DNA of 64,000 nucleotides from Rhabdophis nuchalis (lineage: Eukaryota > Chordata > Lepidosauria > Squamata > Natricidae), in the NCBI GenBank assembly GCA_039707465.1, contig CM077645.1:149725503-149789502 (forward strand), read 5' to 3'. The notes under the pieces were generated by a model, which was not told where the DNA came from, did not search any database, and saw nothing but the letters and a program-made list of their open reading frames with translations. The position numbers and the translations under genes were made by a program. Positions within the stretch are counted from its first letter, which is position 1. The number at the start of each line of letters is the position of its first letter. Below are positions 45,480-56,779 of this stretch, piece after piece.

Positions 45480-46070
45480 AAAATTACTTAAGTGTGACTT
45501 TTCCTATTTTTTTAAATGGTAGTGCAGCCTCTCAGCAACCAGACAATCAAAAGCATCTGGAAGCATTTTTATTTTCCGTAAGGTCACTTCACTTATGTAA
45601 TTCATGGGATCATCAAATTGGAAACACCTCAGAGGTTATTTCCCTGAATTCCTTTATCCAGGCCATTAATGGAAAAATGTTGGAGAGTAAAGGACCCCGG
45701 ACAGAGTCTTGTGGCATTTGATTTGATACTACTCTGTTGAGCCTTTTATGAATACTTTCTTGGTGTGGTCATGCAGCCAATTATGACAGCAGAATAGTCC
45801 ATATTTTCATATGTTATTAATGAGGATATCATGAGGCACTTTCTTGAAGGCACTTATATCATTTCCCTCATCTATTAAGCTGCTAATCCAGTTAGAAAAG
45901 GAAATAAAATCAGTCTGACATGCCTTTTTCTATGAAATCAAGCTGCCCCATGTTAATTGTCCTATCCGTATCCAAGTGCTCACAAGCATGCAATGTAATC
46001 ATCTCTGCGAGATCTTGCAAATTTCCTTATTCTATATAAAAGAAATAATATTTCAAAATTGTCAATATTT
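45480..46070 (-). mobile_element. Ancient CR1 fragment
   Basis: Antisense ORF2 words such as 'ggaccccggacagagtcttg' and 'atcaagctgcccc' place it in the CR1 palm region. Highly decayed. Confidence 0.5.
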
Positions 46071-46171
46071 ATAGCTACCACCCTTGGAGCCATTACCCTT
46101 TTCCCAATTGAATCTAAACACAGTGTGTGCGCATGCCCTGGTGACATCTTATTTTGTATTTCTCCCTCTCT

Positions 46172-46650
46172 CTATCTATCTCCCTACCTACCTACCTACC
46201 TACCTACCTACCTACCTACCTACCTACCTAACTACCTATTGTAATTCTCCCCCCTCTCTCTATCCACCTACCTACCTATCTACCTACCTACCTACCTACC
46301 GAGCTACCGAGCTACCTACCAACCTACTGTATTTCTCCCTCTCTCTCTCTATCCCTCTGCCTACCTATCTACCTACCTACCTACCTACCATGTTTTTCCT
46401 TCTCTCTCTCTATCCCTCTACCTACCTAGCTACCTACTGTATTTCTCCCTCTCTCTCTATCCCTCTACCTACCTTCCTATCTGGCTACCTACTGTATTTC
46501 TCCCCCCCTCTCTCTATCTACCTACCTATCTACCTACCTACCTACCTAACTATATTTCTCCCTCTCTCTCTATCCACCTACCTACCTACCTACTGTATTT
46601 CCCCCCTCTCTCTATCTCTCTACCTACCTAACTAACTACCTACTGTATTT
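46172..46650. repeat. CTAC/CTCT minisatellite
   Basis: Imperfect units of 'actgtatttctccctctctc' plus 'tatccctctacctacctac', the same unit as in the family H MITEs but with no MITE termini nearby. The 183-codon Pro-Thr-Tyr-Leu frame is the translated repeat. Confidence 0.92.
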
Positions 46651-46890
46651 ACAATACAATACAATAGCAGAGTTGGAAGGGACCTTGGAGGTCATCTAGT
46701 CCAACTCCCTGCCTAGGCAGGAAGCCCTATACCATTTCAGACAAATGGCTATCCAACATATTCTTGAAGATTTGTAATGTTGGGGCATTCACAACTTTTA
46801 GAGGCAAGCTGTTCCACTGATTAATTGTCCTAACTGTCAGGAAATTTCTCCTCAGTTCTAAGTTACATCTGTTCTTTTAATCTCATTCCT
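46651..46890 (-). mobile_element. CR1 LINE 3' end
   Basis: The plus strand begins with (ACAAT)n, then 'agcagagttggaagggacc' and 'gttccactgattaattgtcc', antisense of the CR1 3' UTR and ORF2 end. Confidence 0.92.
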
Positions 46891-47024
46891 GGGGGGGGAG
46901 GGGGAAAGTGCTTTGGTTCTGGGGTTGAGTAGTGCCTGAGAAACTAGGTTCCCTTGTTGCTTCTTCCCACCCCCAACACCCTTCACTAGATATCAGTTTC
47001 TCCCTGCATATCACCCTTTAAGGA

Positions 47025-47125
47025 ATCAGAGAGGAGGGGGTCAAGCTATTTTCCAAAACAGGGTCTCCTGCTTTTTGGGGGCAGCGTTGGACTAGATGAC
47101 CTACAAGGTCCCTTCCAACTCTGTT
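47025..47125 (+). mobile_element. CR1 LINE 3' fragment
   Basis: Contains 'gtcaagctattttcc' and 'tgacctacaaggtcccttcc', the CR1 end, in the sense direction. The interior is deleted. Confidence 0.8.
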
Positions 47126-47239
47126 AATCTGTTAAATCTGTTAAATTGCAATGTTCATTTAAATTATTATGTAAACAAAGACATAACATAACAAAGATTA
47201 ATTATAACAGTCAGGAAGCTGAATTGCCTGAATATTTTG

Positions 47240-47415
47240 TTCGGCAGTTCAATTCTCACTGGCTCAAGGTTGACTCAGCCTTTCAGCCTTCCAAGGTGGG
47301 TAAAATGAGGACCCACATTGTTGTGGGCAAAATGCTGACTCTATAAACTGCTTAGAGAGGGCTGTAAAGCATAGTGAAGTGGTATATAAGTCGAACTGCT
47401 ATTGCTATTTTGCCC
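47240..47415 (+). mobile_element. tRNA-type SINE
   Basis: B-box-like GCAGTTCAATTCTC near 47244, then 'ggctcaaggttgactcagcc', 'gtgggtaaaatgaggaccc', and a tail ending in CTGCTATTGCTATT. It is the best copy of this SINE in the window. Confidence 0.82.
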
Positions 47416-47644
47416 TTTGAAAAGCATATATAAATAACAAACACACACAGAAGGATTTTCAAGTTCTATTTTTAGAACCAGATATCTATATTTCTAGAAC
47501 AATGGGACTACAGATACTGTAATTAGTACAAAGCAAGGGAATACATTTAAAAAAACCCACACACACTCTGATTTTGCCATGTATGCAAATCAGTCTCCAT
47601 TAATGGTATGGAAAGAAAGGCATGGACAGTGTTGGAGAAGCCAA

Positions 47645-47646
<2 letters not shown>

Positions 47647-47692
<46 letters not shown>
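47647..47692. repeat. (AC)n microsatellite
   Basis: About 22 units. Confidence 0.97.
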
Positions 47693-47694
<2 letters not shown>

Positions 47695-47699
47695 TTGAT

Positions 47700-50045
47700 T
47701 TCATTTTGGAAAGACAATTTCTTCTTTTTGTTCTGCCTCCTTCCTTTCTTTCCTTCCTATGTGTTCAAAGACATACGACGTTTTGATCTCGAAATAGTTT
47801 CGTGCAAGAAAAGCACTTGATGCTTGCTGTATTTATAGGGCCCTGTCAGAACTACAACAGGTCCTGTGATTGTAATGGAAGGTTTTAAACCTGAAAGAGG
47901 CTAGGTATATTCTCTCCTCTCGTGGGGGGCGGGGGGGGGGAGAGGAAAAGTCTGTCTTTATTTCTTCCCTTTGTATCAAAGTAGGGGTACCAAATACCTT
48001 CTCCAGAGGAATTAAACCACATATCTGTGGTGGGAAAGTGGATGTAAGAAAAATGCCATGGGTACGGAGAGAATGGGGGAAAGGGCTATATATTTCAAGA
48101 AAGAATATTGTTTACAAGGAGTGTTAATAGGTTTCAGGGGAAATGTTAATTTTTTTTTTCCTAGGCTGAAATAGCTACTGTAAGTTTTTAATGGTTAATC
48201 ATTCATTCTTGAATTTTTATATTAAGCATTTCATATTACTTTATTGACTTAACTTTTATGCTCTTCTTCATTTTGACAGTAAAGAATGACCAGGCAATAC
48301 TCTTTGAAAATTGGAGGCCATTTGCAGCTGCTCTGTGCTGAGAGAAGTGAATAATAGGGTGCCCTCAAGGAATTTCAAAGGTATCACTCAACAGAAACTT
48401 TTGTGTCTGAAGAAAACTAGACCATTTTATCATGGTAGGCATGCTGATATGTTTGCTTTAATAAAATGCCATATTTCTGCCTTTAATCTCTTGTCAAACA
48501 GCTATTAAAACCCCAAAGTATATGCGTGCGGCACATGTAAACACTTTGCAGTTTTCTGAAGTAGCCACAGAACGTACCAATAAAGGCAGCAATTTGTGTT
48601 TGGTGAGCAAGCTGTAATAATGTTCTTGAGTAATGGAAAGAAATAAGATTCCTTTTCCCCTCCCCACCACGTCAAGGCCCGAAAGCCAATTTGATTTAAT
48701 TCAGTGATCCATGCAATTAAATGAGAGGGGGGTGTGTGCATGTGTGTGTGATGGTACAATGTGCACCTTATGAAAACCTTCCACGAGCTATAAAACAATG
48801 ACCTTAAGAAATACTGCTTAGTTACAGATAGTAGCAGAAAATTGCCATTTACAAAACTAGTGTCAGGAGGTAATCATTTATGAGGGTCTGTCCTAGGAGG
48901 CTCCCTTATTCCTATACTGGGCCTCGGTGTTTTTGATACGGCTGCAAATTCTTCTTTTTCTTTTCTCTCGCAAGGAAAAAAAATTCCCCCATGGGTCCTG
49001 CCCTGCTGAGTTTAATGGCAATGTTAACACTGATGTTAGTCAGTTGAAGGTTTTCTTCCACCGATTGCCAGCTAAGGATGAGCCCGAAAAAGATGCTTAT
49101 GACTAATAGAGCAAATGACTTTTGACTATATAAAATTACTTATGGCTAATAGAGCAAGGAAAGTCTTCTTTGTTTGGGTTGGCAGAAAGACAGAGGCTGG
49201 TTTTGGAAATAAAAGCAGCCGCCATTCGCCTTCAGGCAGAGGCATTCCAGGGGGAGTGATCTGCCATCAGGGCTGAGGCCTAACCTGCTTCCCTTTGACC
49301 TTTTCAGAGCTTGTTAACCATCCATACCTGACTTAGGTGGATTTGGTGGGTTTATCCTGAACTTCGATATGGCAGCCTATCAGTTTTGTGATCATACTCT
49401 ATCCTTTTAACAGTCTAACAAGCTACATCTTTTTTTTTTGCTATGCCATTTCCCCTGTGTCTTTCTGCTTAACTTCTCTTTGCCTTACTTTGTAATCATG
49501 AGCGACAAGTTCTAGATAGCAGAGTTTTTCCTGGCTTACAATATAAGAAAATGAGACAGACCATTGGTCCATTTACTTCAGTACGGTATGGGCCACATAG
49601 CACCATCTGGAGTATAGAACATCAACAAGTTCATATTGAAGATCTGCCTGATTTTGCTGGAAGTATTTTGCCATAACTGGAAGAGTTCAGGTGTCCTACC
49701 TTGTGTTCAGTTAGATTGACAGGAAATCAAGAGGAGTCTGTTTCCAGGCCTATTTGTGGTGCCAGAGATTCATTTTGAAATTTTTGCATCCATATCATGG
49801 GTTTATTTCCCTGGTTATATATTTCTCCTTGCCCAGTTGGTCAAAAACAAAATCCTGAATGTAAAAAAAATCAAAGACGTGAAACTAGAGGAAAAATGTG
49901 TTCAGTTAATAAGAACTCATCTGTGTGGACTTCAAGAGCCAGAATCTCTAAATAATTATTGAAGAAGACTGCTGTGGAACCTGAAAAGTCACATGGATGA
50001 TGTAGCTTCAGGAGTATTGGACTGGGAAGCTTTTTAGTTTAGAAT
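47700..50045. other. Mostly unique sequence, possible conserved non-coding DNA
   Basis: No transposon recognised over more than 2 kb, the longest clean stretch in the window. The parts 48140-48720 and 49080-49340 have dense, non-repetitive, balanced texture. No open frame with exon-like character. A conserved regulatory region is possible but unproved. Confidence 0.3.
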
Positions 50046-50153
50046 CCGGGTGTCCAACCTTGACAACTTTAAGACCTCTGGACTTCAACTAGCTGGGGAA
50101 TTGTGGCAGTTGAAGTCCATGAGTCCTAAAGTTCCCAAGGTAGGACATCCTTG
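50046..50153. mobile_element. MITE, family D
   Basis: Ends CCGGGTGTCCAACCTTG and CAAGGTAGGACATCCTTG; the interior carries 'ctggacttcaacta' and its inverse. Target duplication not clear. Confidence 0.78.
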
Positions 50154-50161
50154 GTCTAGAA

Positions 50162-50436
50162 CAGCGATGGCTAACCTTTTTTGGCTTGTGTGCCAAAAGC
50201 GGGGGGGGGGAGCGCAGGGAGGTCGTGCATGGGCGTGTCACACCCATAATGCTTTGTCCATGACCCTCTGCTTTTGGTGTGCTTTTTTCGCCCTCCCCAA
50301 GCTCCAGAAGCTTTCTAGGAGCCTGGGGAGGGTGAAAACAGTCTCCCCACCCCACCTCCAGAGGCTTCAGGAGCTTTCATGAAGCCTCCAGAGGGCGAAA
50401 AACGGCCTCAAAAGAAGGCTTAAATCAGCTGGCCAC
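50162..50436. mobile_element. hAT-type MITE, family C, right end lost
   Basis: Left end CAGCGATGGCTAACC and interior follow the copy at 6237-6656 up to the CAGCTGGCC block, then similarity stops. Confidence 0.82.
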
Positions 50437-50592
50437 TTCCATCTGAAGAATTTTCCCATTAACTTCATTAATGAGATCTACATAAATTCCCTTCCCCGTA
50501 AGTCTTATAGATCATCATCCATATGTAACATGCCAGTGGATCAGTTCACATTTTAGTTGTGAAACTCCAATAGTTTTGTTCCAATCTTCAAA

Positions 50593-50713
50593 ATTGTCAC
50601 AAACCAAACAATACATTTTCCCCCATGAAATTTCCTCCCCTCTTCCCTACCTGCCAATTATCCTAAGAGAAGAAAAAGATTGATCTTAAGCAATGCTTTC
50701 TATTCTGTTATGT
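50593..50713. repeat. Direct repeat, copy 1
   Basis: About 120 bp, nearly identical to 51032-51154 (offset about 440). A CR1 tail lies between the two copies. Confidence 0.88.
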
Positions 50714-50718
50714 TGTGT

Positions 50719-50958
50719 TGTGTGGAAACTAATCAAGGAGAGAAGCAACTTAGAATTGAGGAGAAATTTCCTGACAGTTAGGACAATTAATCAGTGGAAC
50801 AGCTTGTCTCCAGAAGTTGTGAATGCCCCAACACTGCAAGTCTTCAAGAAGATGTTGGATAGCCATTTGTCTGAAATGGTATAGGGTTTCCTGCCTAGGC
50901 AGGGAGTTGGACTAGATGACCTCCAAGGTCCCTTCCAACTCTGCTATTGTATTGTATT
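50719..50958 (+). mobile_element. CR1 LINE 3' end
   Basis: ORF2 C-terminus (RSNLELRRNFLT, PEVVNAPTLQVFKKML) and 3' UTR ending in CTATTGTATTGTATTG. Starts right after the direct repeat. Confidence 0.93.
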
Positions 50959-51031
50959 GCCTAGAAGTAAAGAATTGTACCGAATGTATTAAGTAAACAT
51001 TATACAATGCATACAAATCCAGATGGAATTG

Positions 51032-51154
51032 ATTGTCACAAACCAAGCAATACATTTTCCCCCATGAAATTTCCCCCCCTCTTTCCTACCTGCCAATTAT
51101 CCTAAGAGAAGAAAAAGATTGATCTTCAGCAATGATTTCTATTCTGTTATGTTT
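51032..51154. repeat. Direct repeat, copy 2
   Basis: Second copy of 50593-50713, with a handful of substitutions. Confidence 0.88.
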
Positions 51155-51614
51155 ACTTTTCCTGTAGGGGCAAATGTGGGAATGAGCTCTTCTCATTCTG
51201 ACATCATTTCTGTATTCATGTATATTACAGCCCTTGTATTCTGTAAGGAGCTGTGAAGTTTCCAGTTCTCATTGTAAAAAAATGACAAATTTGATTTATA
51301 TCTTATATTTTAGTAGAAACTTTTTAGTATGAAAATCAAAGTAGGAATGTTGCTCTGATCTTAGCGTTTGAAGGGAACACCACTTTGGTGTGGCACTTTG
51401 CTTTGAAGGGGAGTTTCAGCTGAGGTTTCACTGAGTTCAAAACCTTTTGAAGCTTCCTATACACTACTTTTATAATACGATATAAATTTCAAAATATACA
51501 CTGGTAGCCATAAAGCTACAGCTACAGTTTAACCTTTCTGTTATAGTAAATTAATGTATAGGCTAAATAGCATCATGTATAAAAAGCGGCAACTTTTCTG
51601 GAGGGAGAATTATT

Positions 51615-51865
51615 AGCACTTTCTATGTTCTGCTCAAATACTTTGGCCACCTAATGAGAAGGAAGGACTCACTGCAGAAGAGCCTAATGCTGGTAACGAT
51701 TGAGGGCAAAAGAAAAAGGGGACGGCAGAAAATGAGGTTGTTGGATGGAGTCACTGAAGCAGTAGGTGTGAGCTTAAGTGGACTCCGGGGGATGGTAGAG
51801 GACAGGAAGGCCTGGAGGAACATTGTCCATGGGTTCGCGATGGGTCGGATATGACTAACAACAAA
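51615..51865 (+). pseudogene. BovB LINE ORF2 C-terminus and 3' end
   Basis: The frame at 51654-51854 reads MRRKDSLQKSLMLVTIEGKR, then RGRQKMRLLDGVTEA and DRKAWRNIVHGFAMGRI, the conserved end of BovB (RTE clade) ORF2. The frame ends with the short 3' UTR 'atgggtcggatatgactaac'. 5'-truncated; the reverse transcriptase core is absent. BovB supplies the machinery used by Sauria SINEs. Confidence 0.88.
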
Positions 51866-51869
51866 ATGT

Positions 51870-52535
51870 TCTGCACCACATCTTGATTTAGCAATTGTTT
51901 TAAAAATGTATTCAGAAACAGGGAAAATAATCTGTAAAGTAGTAGTGAAAAAGTTGACAGCCTCAAAAGGACATATAAATGTATGCACAATGGAAGAGGC
52001 CTGAAGTTTTTTAAAAACTAGTTTGCAACTTTACAAACAAATTAGCATTGTTGGAATTAAATGACTTGAATTCTGAAATAATTAGGATTGGGATTGCATT
52101 GTTTGCACTTCATATCCTTATTATCAAGAGATGCAGTAGCAATAGCATTTTTTTTTCTGGAATGGCTGTTTAGTTGGTATAATATAGTTTCATTTAATTC
52201 ACCACATATAATATAAATACATGCAATTATTTGTTCAGATCAAATGGATCATTCAAAATATGTTTTTAACATGAAGCAATTTTATACTTCTTAGTGAGAA
52301 GGTGACTACATCATCTAGTTTACTTAGCAAGACAAGTTCAGGTGTTCATGTAATAATATATTTTTTTTACCTTATAGTGCCAACAGTTTTCCATAGAGCA
52401 GTATATACAGTTGTACCAAAAATGCCACTATGTTAAAAACTTTATTGCATAATGCCATATTTAAACTAATAACATTAGTAATGACATTTTTCTGGACATC
52501 AGTCTTGGGTTGGGGAAAAAACCCCTAATGAAATA
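51870..52535. other. Unassigned AT-rich sequence
   Basis: No element or exon recognised. Confidence 0.55.
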
Positions 52536-52539
52536 ATAG

Positions 52540-53190
52540 CAGAGTTGGAAGCAACCATAGTCTACTCCAACCTCCTACTCACTTTCTCTTCCTAGCCTTG
52601 TATAATGTACAGAGCATATCTTCAACTACCTCACTGAAGTCACTAATAAAAATGTTGAACAGCATAGGCCCCAAAACATAGTCCTGTGGCTTTCTATTTA
52701 AAATGCCCCTCCAAACTGAAATAAAATGTTTAATGAGCACTTTTTGGATGAGATTATTTAGCTAAGTAACAGAAATATCATTCTAGCCAGTGGTGGGTTC
52801 CTACCAGTTTGGACTGGTTTGTCCAAACCGGTAGTGGTTTGGCGGCTGTGGCTGCTGAACTGGCAGTGACCCAGGCCTGCCATGCCCCACTGGTGTTGCC
52901 ATCTTGTTTTTTGCATGAACATAATTCTTTTTTTTTGCACTGTGCATGTGCGCGCATCAAGGGTGTGTGCGGGGCGCGGCCACGAGCAAACCAGCAGTAG
53001 TGGCTGCCGGTACCTAACCCTGATCCATCCCATATTTTACTATTTCAGGAAGGAGATTATAATGAGGAATTCTACTGAAGGCTTTATTGAAGGCCATATT
53101 GTACAAGATTTGAACGTGGTTTTAATTCATAAATATGCCCTCAACTGATTTTCCCCAATATAAATTTGTTCAACCGTCTCCCTAACAGCT
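52540..53190 (-). mobile_element. Old CR1 LINE, internally deleted and split by a MITE
   Basis: The plus strand has the antisense 3' end ('agcagagttggaagcaacc'), then antisense palm-region words ('aaatgttgaacagcatagg') and 'attctactgaaggctttatt' after the MITE at 52788-53022. Confidence 0.65.
52788..53022. mobile_element. hAT-type MITE, family E
   Basis: Left end CAGTGGTGGGTTCC; the right end is diverged (about ...CTAACCCTG). Target duplication degraded. Confidence 0.75.
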
Positions 53191-53935
53191 TTCCTTAACA
53201 TTTACATTTTTGATTCAAAGAGAACATTACAGAATTCTTGAAACCAGAATGATTAAATCCAGTTCTCAATCCTTCATCCAAAAACTTTCCATTTAAATTG
53301 GAAACTACTAAAACCGTGCCTTCAAGCTGTTGGAATCCCAACAGATCTTTAGAATCCCAAGACTGCCTCTGTTTGAGCCAAAACCAAGATGTACCGGTAC
53401 TTTTCATATATAGGCCTCTCATTTTTAATCTGTTTTCTCAAATCCTTCATTTGCCATTTGTTTCTAAAAGAAAAAAATCCTTGTCAGATAGAGGTGGCCC
53501 AGACCTGTTTCCAGTAACTGAAATAGTCATTGCTATAATTTTCTATAATTTTCATTTCCAACCATTCCATGAGTCCAGTAGCCAAAATTCTAATATACCA
53601 CCAAAACGACCTAGTATTGCTTTATTATTGTTGAAAATAACCAAACAGACATGGCATTCTTGACTTGAAATGTTAGGGGAGGTCTGAATATCTTATAGGG
53701 TCATTCCAGACTAAAGTGACCTCATTAGCAGGAGATCTTATATCCAGTTTTGATACACTCTGCTTGGACAGAGACTTTATAGCACTTGTGGTCCATGTCC
53801 AATTAAAATTGCCACCTGATTACTGTGATACTTTGCACATGGGCTTATCCTTGAAGACACCATAATCTTGAAGTTGCAGCTCCTGCTAAAATAGTTCACT
53901 TAATAAGCAAGATTGCTAACTGATATCAAATAATG
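53191..53935. other. Unassigned sequence
   Basis: No element or exon recognised. Confidence 0.5.
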
Positions 53936-53939
53936 TTCT

Positions 53940-54290
53940 TTGGTTGCCTGTCTGCTGTTGAACTAATTGCAGGTATTGAGGTTAGTCTATAAAGCCATAA
54001 AGTGCACAAGACCTAGGTAATCAAAGATTACCTTGTTTTATAGCACACCCACTATGCTAAGATTAGCTGGGGAGGCCTTGCTTGCAATTCTACTCATGAA
54101 GCTGTCTCACAAGAACATGGCTAGGAGTAGTACCTTTTGCACTACTACAATTGGAACTGCTCACCAATTATGAGTCTCTTTTCTGAGGGAATTACATCTG
54201 CTCCAAGAAGATGAAACTTTCCCAAAAACTTAATTTCCTTTTAATCTGACTTTTAAAAAACTATTTTCAGATTTTCTTTACAGCTTTATT
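53940..54290 (+). mobile_element. Ancient LINE ORF2 C-terminal remnant
   Basis: Broken translation (VYKAIKCTRPR, then GEALLAILLM) matches the layout of an old L2/CR1-type tail. Very diverged. Confidence 0.4.
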
Positions 54291-55440
54291 ATTTTGTTTT
54301 GTCATTCATTGTTTTTATTGAATATGCTTTTTAGCATTCCTTAAGGAGAAAGAGCAATAGATGAATGAATGAACCAGTGAATGAATGAACAACTAACCAA
54401 TGGTAAATATATGCTGTCTAAATGCCACACACTCCCACCTTGAGCTGAATTTGGAATGAGATGTGTTATTTGCACATCTTGCTAAAAAGGTTACCTCATC
54501 TTCTGTAATTTGGTATAAATCACTGATTGCAGAACAGTAAGCCTAAAGCAGCAATATATGCTAGTAGGCAGCCTCTATTAAGGTGCAGTAGTTGTGTCCT
54601 GTTTTTGTAGGGAGGACATGAATGAAGAAATTTCTGGAGATGCAAGCGGTTAAGCAAAAATAACTTAGCATTTCTTAGCTCAGAAAAAAGTAGGGTGTCC
54701 TACAAACCTCAAAGGAACCCCATTGTATAGATGGGTGTTTTACATTTGCAAAAACCTCTAATGACTTAATTAACTTTTTACTGTAAGAAATTCAGTAAAG
54801 AACTCTAGCTCATAGCTCAGCGAATATTGTCTTATGCAGCTCTATCAAAAGAAGGAAGCAGGCAATTGCTGTACACTGATCAAGATTGCCAGTCAGTCTC
54901 AACACAAAACAAAAATTAAAAAATACATGACTTTCTATGAATTGATATTACAGCTTTCCAGGGACAGAGTTTCTGATAATAGTGAGAAAGAAGTTGGACT
55001 CTTTATAAAAGTACAATTGATAATTATGCATTCTGAAAATAGTCAGATGGGAAGAACATTTCTGGGGGAAATGTCTTTGAAGGTTTTGAAAAAAGAAAAC
55101 TGGACTGTCAATCAATGCGGTTGTTTTGCATTTTTCAGGTTTGTGCAGAGTCCTTGCACACAAGGACTTCTGGGGATTGCCTTTAGCTCTTTAGAGATAA
55201 AAAAAAATGCAATCTCATAAAATGAATGAATCTTTATGGTGACAGTTTCAAAGCACTGAAACCCATGAATCATTTAGTAATGTATTTAGTACATTTTTGG
55301 ATGCATAGATGGCAAAAAAAAGAAAAGAAATCTTCACAAAGATTTGCTGCTGAAGCTCAAGGGTCACATATGGTTTTATCTCAATTTTTATATCACAATA
55401 GCCAAGAGCATGCAGATTGAATAATTAGTAATTAATCCAG
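54291..55440. other. Unassigned sequence
   Basis: The 128-codon plus-strand frame at 54834-55220 has no familiar motif and low-complexity Lys/Ser/Gln content; I do not call it a gene. Confidence 0.45.
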
Positions 55441-55448
55441 TAATTTTC

Positions 55449-55520
55449 TTCACTAGGAATTTGAACCCAGGTATCTGAGCTCTTAATCTGGTATTGTAAC
55501 TATTGGGCCACCTTGGCTGT
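55449..55520 (-). mobile_element. tRNA-like SINE head fragment
   Basis: The minus strand has a B-box-like GGGTTCAAATTCC and an A-box-like 'ggtggcccaatagtt' in proper order and spacing. Confidence 0.55.
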
Positions 55521-55695
55521 ATATATATATATCTATCATCTTTCTGTTTACTGATATACTGATAAGATGATATATATATCATCTTTCTGTTTACTGTATA
55601 TGTGTTCTAATTATATATATATATATAATTAGAACACATTATATATATAATTAGAACACATATACAGTGTGTATATATATATATATATATATATA
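55505..55695. repeat. AT microsatellite with local inverted repeats
   Basis: Runs of AT with two copies of 'tatatatcatctttctgttt' and an inverted pair of 'tgtgttctaatta' around 55601-55640. Confidence 0.85.
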
Positions 55696-55696
55696 T

Positions 55697-56037
55697 GAAG
55701 ACTAATTATCACAGCTCCTGTGAAGAGGTCCCTTTAAGGGGAGGAGACTCAACGTCATCCCTCTCTGCCCTTTGACTCAACCCAGAGTCATCCAGACAGA
55801 GAACCAAATTAGATTACTGCTGTGTGACATTTTTTAGATGTGTGTTAGATTTAAGGGCTGAAAATAAAGAGACCAGGATGGATCCATTTCAGGCTTATTA
55901 GCCTTCTTCAGCTGGCCATACTCCTTCTACTGGGATTTGAACCAGGGCTTTCCAGCATTTGAGGCAAGCTCTCTATGCCTTGAGCTATCTGGTATCCCTG
56001 ATATATCAGCCAATTTACAGGACTCTTAAATGAAGAG
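55697..56037 (-). mobile_element. Family T repeat, diverged subfamily, inverted arm 1
   Basis: The minus strand reads head (B-box GGTTCAAATCCCAG), 'ggatccatcctggtctcttt', 'ctaacacacatctaaaaa', and a tail ending at 55697 ('cctccccttaaagggacctc'). It is a complete copy with the same order as 15186-15505 but a different sequence subfamily. Confidence 0.8.
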
Positions 56038-56265
56038 TCTCCTAAATTGAGTCTCCTCCCCTTAAAGGGACCTCTTCACAGGAGCTGTGATAATTAGTCT
56101 TCATTTAAGAGTCCTGTAAATTGGCTGATATATCAGGGATACCAGATAGCTCAAGGCATAGAGAGCTTGCCTCAAATGCTGGAAAGCCCTGGTTCAAATC
56201 CCAGTAGAAGGAGTATGGCCAGCTGAAGAAGGCTAATAAGCTTGAAATGGATCCATCCTGGATGA
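56038..56265 (+). mobile_element. Family T repeat, inverted arm 2 (tail then head)
   Basis: It begins with tail sequence (56043-56105, matching the minus strand of 55697-55751), followed directly by the head (56106-56265). The head is the inverse of 55877-56031 and can form a hairpin stem of about 150 bp with it. Confidence 0.82.
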
Positions 56266-56420
56266 TGACAGTACCTTTAACACAATTTGATACTTGACAG
56301 TATCTAACAACCACATCTACCTATCCTAGGTCATTGGGAAAGATTTGATAGGTGGATAAGAATGCCAAATCTAAACATTTGTCTGTGTGATCAACCAGAT
56401 TAATAACAAGAATTTCCAGT
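56266..56420 (+). mobile_element. R4/Dong-like LINE 3' UTR fragment
   Basis: 'tctacctatcctaggtcatt' and 'gatttgataggtggataag' match 57985-58080, the tail of the R4-like LINE further on. Confidence 0.65.
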
Positions 56421-56779
56421 GAGATACTATCTTGACCTGGTTGTCAGCCTACGTGTTCCTACAGAAGATGAGAGCTGTGCCAAAGATTCACCATACTAGA
56501 GAGGTCTTATCAGAGAAGCCAGAAAAAAGGGCATCTCTCCCATTAAAAAATATGGTAATACATAACTTAAAGACTGGATTGATCATTGGTTGGGTCAACA
56601 AGGGCTATATTAGCTGTTCAAGTCCCTGGACATCTGGTGTCAGGTGGGCTACAAGTTTCAGGATTCTTGGCTGAGCAATCAGGGCCAGCATCTGCAGAAC
56701 TACTGGAAGAAAAGTTGCTTACCTGTCACAAATTTACAAAGATTGAAAATAAAGAAATATTGATTTGTTTCCTTGCTAT
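56421..56779. other. Unassigned sequence
   Basis: No element recognised; possibly part of the flanking LINE. Confidence 0.4.

Noticed and set aside
46084..46635. 183-codon plus-strand open frame
   Set aside because: Translated CTAC/CTCT minisatellite, same reason as at 11603-12556.
46172..46650. CRISPR array
   Set aside because: The units are imperfect and contiguous without unique spacers, and the DNA is clearly animal.
54834..55220. 128-codon plus-strand frame
   Set aside because: No familiar motif, AT-rich codon use and no exon-like flanks were seen. Kept as unassigned DNA.
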